The notes: generated from the letters alone by a model not told the origin. 64,000 nt of DNA from Lignipirellula cremea (GCF_007751035.1 NZ_CP036433.1:1965001-2029000); one strand, 5' to 3'; counted from the stretch's first letter, positions 46,252-54,828 are shown. Numbers and translations are program-made.

Positions 46252-46568
46252 CGACTCTCCTGCCGCAAAACCTGGTTTCCGAAACTCTCCGCTTGTCGCC
46301 CACAGGCGGCGCATCTGCATCCCGACGCGCAGGCAGCCGATTTGCGAAAACTGGATTGTAGTCGCTGCCTACCCCAGGGTCACGCCCCTCTCGGATCGCC
46401 CGAACGTCGGCTGGCGCTCATCGACAGGGCGACAATAGGAAAGTTTGTCGAGCAACGCGAACCAGCCCCCATTGCGCGTGCGCAACGTGCATCGCCAGCA
46501 ACTACCAGGATCGCCCTGAGGACGCAGCCTGGTGGGGGTCTGGATGCGCTCGGAAGCGATTCTGATGA
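46252..46568. other. Spacer with a one-mismatch REP copy
   Basis: This 317-nt spacer between two accessory genes contains GGTGGGGGTCTG (46531-46542), a REP core with one mismatch, 26 nt after the stop codon of the HAD-like gene. No gene is seen. Confidence 0.5.
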
Positions 46569-47018
46569 TTATTTGCCGTTCGGATGCAACCCGAGTCGTG
46601 CGGCGATTACACATTGTATGCGAGCGAGTTCTACGTCGGAATCTGCATATGGCGGTGTAAACTTGTCAATCGGTATCCATTGCGAGCGTTGCCCAGGCAC
46701 GATGTAATCGGGATTGTCGTCAACGATCAGGCACTGGTGGATCTCCGCGCTTGGAATGTTCGCCAGGTCCTTGACGCTACGGTCCCATTGGATCAACGGA
46801 ATCGACAGCATTTGCCTGGGAGCGTTCTCCTCGGCGACCATCGTGGCCAGGATCGGGCCGCAGAGTTCATCGGAAACGGCGGTGTAGAGGCATACGACGT
46901 CAAACGACGCGTAGCAGAAGTCGAGAAAATCGCGCAGGCCAGCACGCGGGAACTGACTTACCGCGTTAGAGACGAGCGTCCCTTCGAGGTCCAGAGCGAT
47001 AATGGATTCACGAGCCAT
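46569..47018 (-). CDS. HAD/NIF-like phosphatase family protein with DLEGT motif
   Basis: The 149-residue protein begins MARESIIALDLEGTLVSNAV. The catalytic HAD motif DxDGT appears as DLEGT, so the nucleophile Asp is kept and the general acid is Glu. It continues with LRDFLDFCYASFDVVCLYTA (motif II Thr) and LIVDDNPDYIVPGQRSQW (motif IV acidic pair), like small NLI-interacting-factor-type phosphatases. It is soluble. The start ATG at 47018 has only a weak upstream AGG. It is an orphan gene in the REP-spaced array. Confidence 0.7.
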   Translation of the reverse strand: MARESIIALDLEGTLVSNAVSQFPRAGLRDFLDFCYASFDVVCLYTAVSDELCGPILATMVAEENAPRQMLSIPLIQWDRSVKDLANIPSAEIHQCLIVDDNPDYIVPGQRSQWIPIDKFTPPYADSDVELARIQCVIAARLGLHPNGK

Positions 47019-47098
47019 GCCAGCCTGTCAATCGTTCATGGATTTCTGTCGGATAACCTTGGCGACCCGCAGGAACCGGGAATCGCTCATGCCGTAAT

Positions 47099-47194
47099 CA
47101 GACACCCACTTTTGGTCCTTGGTCGCGAAGTCCATTCACTCGGCAGGCAATGGCGACAGGTCCGGCACGGGGGATGCGGCCAAGTGGGTGTCTG
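47099..47194. repeat. REPIN: inverted REP pair 3
   Basis: CAGACACCCACTTT (47099-47112) and AAGTGGGTGTCTG (47182-47194) are perfect inverted cores 96 nt end to end. The right copy ends 17 nt from the stop codon of the next gene (47211). Homology with the copy at 47876 continues into CCTTGGTCGCGAA. Confidence 0.8.
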
Positions 47195-47210
47195 GAAGCG
47201 GACGACTCGG

Positions 47211-47711
47211 TCACGCTCCTTCCGCTCCTTGGAGACCTGAAAGAACCAGAAGGAAACGGTCAGAAATTCTGTTGAGATTCTGGACGTCAGTAACCAAAGC
47301 AAATCCGACACTATACGGTACATCATGATATCCGTCGAAACAATTATCATACCGCGTTGACCAGTTGGGAAACGGGGAATGAAACTCACACTCAATCACA
47401 ATCTTATAATCCCGCCAATTAATAAACCGCAACGAAAACGAGATCAGCCCGCAAAGTTCGGTAGAAGTCCGACGCCCCTCCGCGACAGATCTCAGCTGTT
47501 CCGGCAAACATCTCAAGTCTGAAAAGTTACATTCATCGCTAAAACGCGCAGATAGTGATTTTTCCGAGTCAGATCCAAAGCGAGGGAGGTCGACCGTCGC
47601 GTCGAATTGAACAAGTCCGCAGTCAGCAACCAGCGACATCGAATGCAGTTCGAGAGTCGGACTATTCTTGCTGGTGGGATCTGCTGAAATTTCGACGGAG
47701 TCACATTTCAT
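47211..47711 (-). CDS. Hypothetical protein, AT-richer than its neighbours
   Basis: The 166-residue soluble protein begins MKCDSVEISADPTSKNS. Internal sequences include VQFDATVDLPRFGSDSEKSL, LCGLISFSLRFINWRDYKIV and DVPYSVGFALVTDVQNL. No family is recognised; small beta-rich proteins of this kind include immunity-type proteins, but nothing proves that here. Base composition is clearly less GC-rich than in the flanking genes, which suggests recent acquisition. REP copies lie on both sides (47182-47194 and 47876-47889). Confidence 0.6.
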   Translation of the reverse strand: MKCDSVEISADPTSKNSPTLELHSMSLVADCGLVQFDATVDLPRFGSDSEKSLSARFSDECNFSDLRCLPEQLRSVAEGRRTSTELCGLISFSLRFINWRDYKIVIECEFHSPFPNWSTRYDNCFDGYHDVPYSVGFALVTDVQNLNRISDRFLLVLSGLQGAEGA

Positions 47712-47875
47712 CGTTTCAACGAATCAGTTCGTGCGGAAGATACTGGTACGCCAGGTGATTTTTGAATGTGTGGCCCATGGAGACGCCATCGTAAACGAGC
47801 CCCTGCGATCGGCGTAGCAGTATGGGCGCCGAACGCCGACGCCTCGACGTTCTTTTGCATTAAGCACCGCCGAAT

Positions 47876-47889
47876 CAGACGCCCACTTT
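47876..47889 (+). repeat. REP copy (one mismatch)
   Basis: CAGACGCCCACTTT is preceded by GCCGAAT and followed by CCGTTCCTGGTCGCGAA, matching the flanks of the copy at 47099. It lies 58 nt from the stop codon of the DUF5060-like gene. Confidence 0.7.
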
Positions 47890-47946
47890 CCGTTCCTGGT
47901 CGCGAATTACACGCCGACGCCTCGTCCGGAAACACAACAGGCCCCA

Positions 47947-49884
47947 TTATTGACCAGGGCCGGCCGGCTGGGAGCGTACAAGAATCACCCAGTCGGAACG
48001 GCTGTCGCTGGGGGGGGCGCCGAGGGAGGTCTTGCCGCCGCCGGAAATCGTGGGGGTCGAGCCCTGCTGCAGCTTGCCGCCGTGGCGGGGGTCGTACCAT
48101 GCGACGGTGAACGGGCCCTTCTGGCTGGACAGGTCGAGGACGCACGAGCCGCCGCGGGGCAGGTAGACGACGTAACACTCGCCCGGTTTGGCGAAGACGT
48201 AGCTGCCGGCGACCGAGCTGAGGCGGTTTGCGTTCTCCATCTCCTGGAACGGAATCGCGTGCTGCGCGAAGAACACCAGGGCGAAACGCGGATAGTCCCA
48301 CCACACGTCGCGACTGCGGAAGTCGTTCAGCGTCAAATCGGACTCGGCGTGCTTGTAGCCAAAGTACCATTCGTTCCCCCAGCCGCCGGCCAGCAGCGTC
48401 GGCCACAGGGCGTTTTTCCGGCCGTCTTCGTGGCTGTCGCCCGCGTCGTTGTCGGGACGCAGGGCATGGGTGGCGTCGCCTGGTTCATCGAGCGCGACCG
48501 TCCAGGGTTTGCCGGCTTTGACCGAACGCTGCAGATAGGGGGTGATGCGGTTAAAGGTATCGCTAAAGTCGGGGTTGTTCGTCTGCAGGGAAAAGCCGGT
48601 CAGATCGGATCCGGTTCCGGCGGCCGGGTCATAGGGGCCCATCAGGTCGAAGTGGCTGGCGCCGTTGTGGATGACGATCGGGTGTTGATACGGATCGGTC
48701 GTCCAGAAGTAATGCGCCCAGGCCTGCTTTTGCGCGGTGCTGGCGTTGTTGATCTCTTCGCCCAGGTTCCAGTTGAGAGCCAGGTGATGGGCGAAGCGGG
48801 CGATCAGTTCGCGATAGTAGAGTTTCCGCTCAACGCCCAGGTCGCCGCCGTCGAGCAGCAGTTCATTCTCGGTTTCCAGCGTTTTGAAATGCAGGAACAT
48901 GCCCTGGCGATCGCCGTGCGTCAGGACGATCTCCCATTGCGCCAGACGGGAGACATCCAGCCGGCGCCGCTCCGCATAATCCAGATAGGGGAAAACGTTC
49001 TTGTCGTCGCCGTTGATATTGAGCGTGAGAAAGCTAAAGGCGTTCATCCCTTCGCTGGCCAGGTAATTGATGGCGCCGATGAGTCCCTTCCCTTTGCCGT
49101 CGCCCCAGGTGGGATCGCCTTCGCGCCAGTCGCGGACATGCGGCGCCCAGGATTTCATCAGACGATCGTTCTGGCCGTCGCGTCCCTGGGGGCCGTCGAA
49201 ATCAACATAGGCCAGCAGGTTCTCCGGCGCGTCGGCGCCCTGTTTGAGGAACCATTCGCCGTTGCCGCGGAACTGCAGATAACGCTGGCCCACATAATCC
49301 AGACGCCCTTTGCTGCGCAAGTCGCGGCCCGTTTTGTCGGACGAAGCGATGGTGAATTTCCCCGTCCCGCCGTGGAACTTTTCGAGCGGAACCCCAGACG
49401 ATTCCGGGCCAACGGCGACGCCTTTGCCAGCGACAAAGGCGATCTCATAGGTCCAGTCGCCCGTTTTGTCCGGCGCCAGGTGGGCTCGCCAGACGGCGCC
49501 TGATTCCGCCGAGGTCTGGGCCGCATCGCCATCGGCGGCGAAGTAACCCGGCGTCTGGTAGCGAGGCGAACCGGAGGCGTGGGTGAAGGTGACCGTCATG
49601 CGGTAATCGAGAAACGGATTCGGTTCTCCTTTTTCGCTTGCCCAGGGGCCGTCGAGCGAGAGTGTCACGTTATGCCACTGCTGCAGCTCGCCGGTGATCG
49701 TCGCCTGGCCCGTGCCGTCTTCGCCCCGGACTGGCGTTTCGTGCAGCACGCAACTGGCCGAGAAAACCCCCAGCAGACAGGCCGCGGCCAGCACGGAAAA
49801 ACCGCCAGTCCGCAACGCGAACGCCGGCAAGCCAGGCCGGGCAGGCGAGCGGAGCGACGGATCACTGGTGGAGGAGAACGTCAT
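47947..49884 (-). CDS. Secreted DUF5060 / collagenase-like glycosidase-type protein
   Basis: From ATG 49884 (MTFSSTSDPSLRSPARPGLP) the protein has 645 residues with a hydrophobic leader at about 28-48 (SVLAAACLLGVFSASC, possibly a lipobox). A DUF5060-type Ig-like domain (about 60-170; WHNVTLSLDGPWASEKG, RMTVTFTH) precedes a barrel-like region (about 200-530; YLQFRGNGEWFLKQGADAPE, NWNLGEEINNASTAQKQAW, WTVALDEPGDATHALRPDND). The C-terminal part (about 560-640; GSYVFAKPGECYVVYLPRGG, FTVAWYDPRHGG) is the putative collagen-binding domain of collagenase-like proteins. It probably acts on extracellular polysaccharide or glycoprotein. A sulfatase gene lies just upstream on the same strand, which fits such a role. 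Confidence 0.82.
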   Translation of the reverse strand: MTFSSTSDPSLRSPARPGLPAFALRTGGFSVLAAACLLGVFSASCVLHETPVRGEDGTGQATITGELQQWHNVTLSLDGPWASEKGEPNPFLDYRMTVTFTHASGSPRYQTPGYFAADGDAAQTSAESGAVWRAHLAPDKTGDWTYEIAFVAGKGVAVGPESSGVPLEKFHGGTGKFTIASSDKTGRDLRSKGRLDYVGQRYLQFRGNGEWFLKQGADAPENLLAYVDFDGPQGRDGQNDRLMKSWAPHVRDWREGDPTWGDGKGKGLIGAINYLASEGMNAFSFLTLNINGDDKNVFPYLDYAERRRLDVSRLAQWEIVLTHGDRQGMFLHFKTLETENELLLDGGDLGVERKLYYRELIARFAHHLALNWNLGEEINNASTAQKQAWAHYFWTTDPYQHPIVIHNGASHFDLMGPYDPAAGTGSDLTGFSLQTNNPDFSDTFNRITPYLQRSVKAGKPWTVALDEPGDATHALRPDNDAGDSHEDGRKNALWPTLLAGGWGNEWYFGYKHAESDLTLNDFRSRDVWWDYPRFALVFFAQHAIPFQEMENANRLSSVAGSYVFAKPGECYVVYLPRGGSCVLDLSSQKGPFTVAWYDPRHGGKLQQGSTPTISGGGKTSLGAPPSDSRSDWVILVRSQPAGPGQ

Positions 49885-49989
49885 CAGATTGGCTGCTTGA
49901 ATCGAGGAAAGGAAGCGGAACGTGGGGAACACGCGACGCCATCGGGCGCGGCGTGGGAGATGCTTGTGGCACAAGGGACGGACGGACGA

Positions 49990-51486
49990 TTACGGATTCC
50001 AGCTCTGTTTCTGGCGCGTTTCCAGCAGGCTTCTGGCGGGGTCATGATGCGGGTTGGCGCCGGGGATATCGACCGGGATCGACTTCATCCAGGCGTGCAA
50101 GCGTTCGCTCATCTGGGCGGCGGTGTCCGCCATTTTCGGCGCCAGATTGGTCGTTTCGCCGAGATCGGTTTTCAGGTTATAGAGTTCCAGTCGACGTCCT
50201 GGCACGTACTCGCCGTCAGCGGCTACGGAGTCACCGAAGTACTCGATTAGTTTCAGATCGCCTTCACGCAGGACAGCCGCTGGCGTGAGGCCCCAGCGCA
50301 GATCGTACAGCGGCAGGTACCAGTAAAGCGGACGATCGGCCAACTGCTTCCCCTGCAGCAGCGGGACGAGACTCACACCGTCCAGCTTCCAGTCAGCAGG
50401 AGCTTTGGCGCCGGCGACTTCCCAGAGCGTCGGCGCCCAATCGACGACGTGCACGGGCGTGGACTCGACGGTTTCCGGCCTGGTCTTCCCAGGCCAGCGA
50501 ACCAGGCAGGGAACGCGGATGCCGCCTTCATAGGCGGAACCTTTGCCGGCGCGCAAGGGAGCGTTGTCGAACTGTTGTTCGCCGACCGTCAGTCGGCGGA
50601 ACACGCCGGAGCCTTTGGTGAATGGCTCGGTGTTGTAGATGTCTTCCACGCCGCCGTTATCGGACAGAAAGACGACCAGCGTCGAGTCGCGCAGGTGGAG
50701 TTCGTCGATGCGTTTCAGCAGTCGTCCGACCGATTGATCGAGCGTTTCGATGGCGGCCAGGTAAGTGGCGTTATGCAGTCCTTCCGCCGGCGCCCCCTGG
50801 GCCCGATAGCGGGCGACCGTTTCTTCCGGCGCCAGGACCGGGTTATGGATGGTGTGGTGCGACAGGTAGATGAACCAAGGCTGGTCCGGGTGCGACTCCA
50901 TGAATCCAATCGCCTGGTCGGTGAGCCAGCCGACACCTTTGTCGCCTTCATGATGATAGCCATTGGGCGGCTCGGGCGAATAATCAAAGCCATAGTAGTG
51001 CGCGGCCGACTGCTTGAGGCGCACGTAGTTGCCATCCTCGGGCGTGGTCAGATGCCACTTTCCCAGACAGGCGGTCGCATAGCCCGCATCATGCAGCCCT
51101 TTGGCCAGGGTGTAAGTCGATCGCGGCAGGCTCTCCACAAAGGCCGGCTCGCTCACGGGGGCCCACGGGTAACCATACCAGCCGATCACATGCCACATGC
51201 CGTTCCGCGCCGTATGCTGGCCCGTCAGCAACGCGGCCCGGGTGGGCGTGCACTGGGGCGTGACATAGGCATCGGTAAACCGCACCCCTTCCGCCGCCAA
51301 CTGATCCAGATGCGGCGTGGGAACGAGCTTGTTCCCATAGCAGCCCAGCGTGGGCCAGCCCTGGTCATCGGTCAGAATGAACAGGATGTTCGGCTTGTCG
51401 GGCATGGCGGCCTGGCAAGTCTCCGCCGCCAGCCACAACACGCCAGGCAGCAGCAAGGTCAAAACTTTAAGACAGTATCGCATCAC
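49990..51486 (-). CDS. Secreted Cys-type sulfatase
   Basis: The 498-residue protein has a signal peptide (MMRYCLKVLTLLLPGVLWLA, cleavage near CQAAM). Sulfatase features are NILFILTDDQGWPTLGCYGN (metal-binding Asp pair), the formylglycine motif CTPTRAALLTG near residues 77-87, YATACLGKWHL (catalytic Lys), HHTIHNP and SDNGG. It hydrolyses sulfate esters, probably on marine or algal polysaccharides, in the periplasm, and needs a formylglycine-generating enzyme encoded elsewhere. It is followed after about 105 nt by the DUF5060 protein, a plausible functional partner. Confidence 0.93.
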   Translation of the reverse strand: MMRYCLKVLTLLLPGVLWLAAETCQAAMPDKPNILFILTDDQGWPTLGCYGNKLVPTPHLDQLAAEGVRFTDAYVTPQCTPTRAALLTGQHTARNGMWHVIGWYGYPWAPVSEPAFVESLPRSTYTLAKGLHDAGYATACLGKWHLTTPEDGNYVRLKQSAAHYYGFDYSPEPPNGYHHEGDKGVGWLTDQAIGFMESHPDQPWFIYLSHHTIHNPVLAPEETVARYRAQGAPAEGLHNATYLAAIETLDQSVGRLLKRIDELHLRDSTLVVFLSDNGGVEDIYNTEPFTKGSGVFRRLTVGEQQFDNAPLRAGKGSAYEGGIRVPCLVRWPGKTRPETVESTPVHVVDWAPTLWEVAGAKAPADWKLDGVSLVPLLQGKQLADRPLYWYLPLYDLRWGLTPAAVLREGDLKLIEYFGDSVAADGEYVPGRRLELYNLKTDLGETTNLAPKMADTAAQMSERLHAWMKSIPVDIPGANPHHDPARSLLETRQKQSWNP

Positions 51487-51724
51487 AGTATCCTGATGCG
51501 CAGACCGGCGAAACGGCCTGCGGGGAAAGCGAAGTCAGCCCACCCCCAGCAGCCGCGACATGGGAGCAGGGGGGAAGAGACAAGTCGGCAGAAATTGCAT
51601 CGCCGGCAGACAAGGGACGTCCTCCTCTGCCGCGTCTCAATTCTGGCACAGGCCCATCAAAACGGCAACTCTCTACGCGAACCACCCATTGTCACCCGCC
51701 ACAGAACTCCCCCATCCCCAAAAC

Positions 51725-51843
51725 CAGACACCCACCTTTCTCGAGATCAGTTACCCCATTTCCAATCCAATCCTCCAATCCAGACACCCACCTTTTGCTG
51801 CTTTCTCTGCTTTTTCCTTGCTCCAATCCAGACACCCACCTTT
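51725..51843 (+). repeat. Three direct REP copies upstream of the RAYT gene
   Basis: CAGACACCCACCTTT occurs at 51725-51739, 51781-51795 and 51829-51843. The last two belong to a tandem 48-bp direct repeat, with 41 identical bases at 51781-51821 and 51829-51869. All point in the same direction as the transposase gene. Confidence 0.85.
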
Positions 51844-51935
51844 TGCTGCTTTCTCTGCTTTTTCCTTGCAGTACGCCGTTGGTTGGGTATACTCACGTCC
51901 AGTTAATCCAAGGGCGTATTTTGGGGAGGGGTGGC

Positions 51936-52808
51936 ATGCCAAGCGCAGCGCGGGCGGAGATTGTGGCGGCGGGGGAAGTGGGCTTTTATCACTGCATTTC
52001 GCGGTGCGTGCGCCGAGCCTGTTTGTGCGGCGATGACGGCGTCACCGGGCGGAATTTCGACCACCGGAAAGAATGGGTCCGGCAGCGGATCGGGCTGCTC
52101 GCCCAGGTGTTCGCCATCGACGTATGTGCTTACGCCGCCATGAGTAACCACCTGCATCTGCTGCTCCGCATCCGGCCCGATCTGGCCGAAAAGTGGACCG
52201 CGGAAGAGGTCGCTAGCCGCTGGCTCAAGCTGTCCGGCTCGGCCACCGCCGAGCAGATTGAAACGCTCGCCCGCAATGAAAAGCGGATCGCCGAACTGCG
52301 GACGCGACTGGCCAGCCTGTCCTGGTTCATGCGGTATCTAAAGGAGTACATCGCCCGGCGGGCCAACGCGGAAGAGGAGGTCTCCGGCCGTTTCTGGGAG
52401 GGACGCTTCACCAGCCAGGCCCTGCTCGATGAGGCGGCCGTGCTCGCTTGCGCGGCGTACGTCGACCTTAATCCAATCCGGGCGGCCATCGCCGAAACCC
52501 CGGAGGAGAGCGACTTTACGTCCGTCCAGCAGCGGATCGAAGAGCGGTCGGCTGGCGATTCCAGCCGCCCATCGTCTGTCGTGCGGCTTTGCCAGATCGA
52601 CGAGCGCGACGGCGGTTTCCTGCCGCTCACGCTTGACGGGTATCTGTCGTTGCTCGACCGGATCGCCCGTCTCCACCGGCCAGGCAAGCCGGGCGTCACG
52701 CCGGCCGCATTGCCGCCAATTCTCGAACGTCTGAATCTGTCGCCGGAAGAGCTACTCGGCTTCAACCCCCGCTTCCATCGCGGCAACCGGGTGGCGATTC
52801 TCAAATAA
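51936..52808 (+). CDS. REP-associated tyrosine transposase (RAYT), Y1/HUH family
   Basis: The start at 51936 after GGGGAGGGG gives 290 residues. The N-terminus (VGFYHCISRCVRRACLCGDD, then DHRKEWVRQRIGLLAQVFAI) and the HUH motif in YAAMSNHLHLLLRI (His 72 and 74) identify a Y1 transposase-like enzyme. Candidate catalytic tyrosines are in WFMRYLKEYIARR (134 and 138). AAYVDLNPIRAAI is also typical of this group. RAYTs are single-copy domesticated relatives of IS200/IS605 transposases that process REP hairpins. The gene has REP copies in direct orientation upstream and in inverted orientation downstream, which supports this assignment. It looks intact. Confidence 0.88.
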   Translation: MPSAARAEIVAAGEVGFYHCISRCVRRACLCGDDGVTGRNFDHRKEWVRQRIGLLAQVFAIDVCAYAAMSNHLHLLLRIRPDLAEKWTAEEVASRWLKLSGSATAEQIETLARNEKRIAELRTRLASLSWFMRYLKEYIARRANAEEEVSGRFWEGRFTSQALLDEAAVLACAAYVDLNPIRAAIAETPEESDFTSVQQRIEERSAGDSSRPSSVVRLCQIDERDGGFLPLTLDGYLSLLDRIARLHRPGKPGVTPAALPPILERLNLSPEELLGFNPRFHRGNRVAILK

Positions 52809-53182
52809 CGCCACCTGGCAACGGTCGATCACCTGATCACCCGACCCGCCAGCGCCAGCGGTGCGCGCCGACGCTTCTTTTCACGCCGTCTTTTCAGCAT
52901 TCTGGCGTTAAACTCCTTCCTCCGTCACGCTCTTCCGTTCGCCAATTCCCCGTTTCGTGACCTCAACAGCTCTGGAATCGAAATTCCTCTGTCTGTATCA
53001 ATCGGCCGGGCAAAAAGTGGGTGTCTGATTCTAGTTGTCTGGTGATCCATATGCTCAGAAGTGGGTGTCTGGGAAAGGGGGCGTCTGGAAGGGACTTGCT
53101 GTCGCTTGAGTCTGGTGTGCTGCTGGAGGAGAATGGAGTCGGTCTTGGCCGCCAGCCCTTGTTTTCTGTTTGAAAGACTAAC
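52809..53182. other. Intergenic region with REP copies
   Basis: This 374-nt stretch between the RAYT gene and the PIG-L gene carries two REP cores and a partial one (GGGGGCGTCTGG near 53077). No gene is seen. Confidence 0.5.
53014..53071 (-). repeat. Two REP copies downstream of the RAYT gene
   Basis: AAAGTGGGTGTCTG (53014-53027, followed by ATTC as in other copies) and AAGTGGGTGTCTG (53059-53071) are both inverted relative to the upstream set, so the transposase gene sits between oppositely oriented REPs. Confidence 0.8.
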
Positions 53183-54064
53183 ATGGATTTAAAACGCCCT
53201 TTTCGATTTTTGGCCGGCCTGTTGCTGGCGTTGGCGGCCTGCTGGTCCGGCGGGATGGTCTCGATGGCGTGCGGCGAGGAGCCGGACATGAAACGGCTGG
53301 ATGTGCTGATCGTGGCGCCGCATTCTGACGATGAGATTATCGGCTGCACCAGCGTGCTGCTGAGGGCGCTTGTGCAGAAAAAGAACGTCGGCGTGGTGGT
53401 TGTTACGGCGGGCGACGCATTTGCAAGGGGAGCCGCGGCGGCCGCCCGGAAGCAGCCGGCGATGCTGGAGCCGAAGGAGTTTGAACACCTTGCCGGGCTG
53501 CGGCAGAACCACACGCTGCACGCGATGCGGGGGCTGCGCGTGCCGTTGGAGAACGTCCAATTCCTGGGCTATCCCGACGGCGGACTGCGGCAGATGCACC
53601 AGGCCGACGACGGCAAAACGTACCGCCAGCCGTTCACCCACCGCACGGCAACTTATGGCCCGATCGTTCGCGACTATCACTCCCAGCAACATGGCAAACC
53701 GGCGCCGTACACCAAAGCGGCCGTGCTGGCCGATCTGGTCGAGATTCTCAAAGCCCGCCGGCCCCGGGAGATTTATGTGACGCACGAAGTCGACACCCAC
53801 GGCGACCACCAGGCCGCCTTCTGGTTTGTCCGCGATGCGGCCCAGGCGGCCGGCTTTCAAGGCTCGCTGTTCACCTTCGTCGTGCATGGGGAGCCGCCGG
53901 CAGCGGAACCGGATAAGAGCATTACGCTGACCGCCGAAGAGCTGCAGGCCAAACGCGATCTGCTGCTGGGCTACCAGGTCGGCGTCTCCCCTGCGCACGA
54001 CGACCTGGCCGACACCTACGCTAAACCGATCGAGCAATTCTGGCTTTCCTCTCCCAAACGCTGA
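53183..54064 (+). CDS. Secreted PIG-L family deacetylase
   Basis: The 293-residue protein has a hydrophobic leader (RFLAGLLLALAACWSGGMVS). The LmbE/PIG-L fold is shown by LIVAPHSDDEIIGCTSVLL, with zinc-binding PHSDD near residues 45-49, VVVVTAGDAFARG, FLGYPDGGLRQ and the distal zinc ligand in THEVDTHGDHQAAF (about 203-211). Family members remove acetyl groups from N-acetylglucosamine-type sugars. The leader suggests periplasmic action on glycans. The gene stands alone just after the REP/RAYT region. Confidence 0.88.
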   Translation: MDLKRPFRFLAGLLLALAACWSGGMVSMACGEEPDMKRLDVLIVAPHSDDEIIGCTSVLLRALVQKKNVGVVVVTAGDAFARGAAAAARKQPAMLEPKEFEHLAGLRQNHTLHAMRGLRVPLENVQFLGYPDGGLRQMHQADDGKTYRQPFTHRTATYGPIVRDYHSQQHGKPAPYTKAAVLADLVEILKARRPREIYVTHEVDTHGDHQAAFWFVRDAAQAAGFQGSLFTFVVHGEPPAAEPDKSITLTAEELQAKRDLLLGYQVGVSPAHDDLADTYAKPIEQFWLSSPKR

Positions 54065-54086
54065 CGCTCAACGAATAGCCTGCCGA

Positions 54087-54767
54087 TCAGCCCCACAGGT
54101 AGGCGACTACCGATACAGGGAACAGGATGGCCGCGATCAGGGCGCCGGGCAAATATTTTCGCTCCCGCGTGCTTGCGTATACCCACACCGCCGATAGTGA
54201 CATCGCGGGAAACTGAAGCAACGCCTGCGGGCATTTCTGGAACGCCGCTGGCCGGCACGCCCAGGTCAGCAGCACGCCGATCCCTAAGGAAATCGCCAGC
54301 CAGGACCATGCGGCGAGGAAGCGTTTCACGCGTTGCCGGTTCCGCCGGGCAACGGCCTTTGGTGATCGTGTGCGGCCGGTCTCCACAATACGACCTTCAC
54401 AGGCAGGGCAGATCCGCGTCTCCATCACCTGGGTCATCTTGTGCAGCAGCGACGCTTGACAGCCAGGGCAGTTGAGCGCACGCCGGGCGTTCCAACGGTC
54501 CAGGCAAAAACCGGTCGCGAGGAATCCAGCGAATCCACTGAAAAGACACGGCAAGGCCACTGGCGGCCCGAACGCCGCGCCGAGCAGCATGTCGCCCAGC
54601 AGAAGCAGCAGGGAGCAAGACAGAAACGTCACGGCCGCTTTCACGCGGGTGGACCGATGCTGGCGTAGTTGGATTTCGGTGAACAACGTGAAACTCCCGG
54701 CAGGAACAAGCATCAGGACAAGGCCTGCCGCACCACACGTTCCTGGCGGGAAGTAAGAAACTCGCAT
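54087..54767 (-). CDS. Membrane protein with internal zinc-ribbon
   Basis: From ATG 54767 (MRVSYFPPGTCGAAGLVLM) the protein has 226 residues. Hydrophobic segments occur at about 10-30, 45-70, 72-92, 155-175 and 205-224. A cytoplasmic loop carries two CxxC pairs (LNCPGCQASLL and TRICPACEGRIVE, about 98-125), likely one zinc site. A basic stretch follows (RRNRQRVKRF). The function is unknown. It is convergent with the PIG-L gene, with stops 22 nt apart. Confidence 0.65.
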   Translation of the reverse strand: MRVSYFPPGTCGAAGLVLMLVPAGSFTLFTEIQLRQHRSTRVKAAVTFLSCSLLLLLGDMLLGAAFGPPVALPCLFSGFAGFLATGFCLDRWNARRALNCPGCQASLLHKMTQVMETRICPACEGRIVETGRTRSPKAVARRNRQRVKRFLAAWSWLAISLGIGVLLTWACRPAAFQKCPQALLQFPAMSLSAVWVYASTRERKYLPGALIAAILFPVSVVAYLWG

Positions 54768-54828
54768 GGACGACGGCAACAATCTGCTGCTCTCATTTTA
54801 TGATAAGGCAGACGTCGCATGCCATGGT

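Noticed and set aside
43379-47711. Possible integron with attC sites.
   Set aside because: The repeats lack the attC consensus GTTRRRY/RYYYAAC and no tyrosine integrase is present. Only the cassette-like layout is retained as a hypothesis.
51725-51870. Possible CRISPR array.
   Set aside because: Only two 48-bp copies plus one isolated core exist, spacing is irregular, there are no spacer sequences of uniform length and no cas genes. The repeats fit REP elements better.
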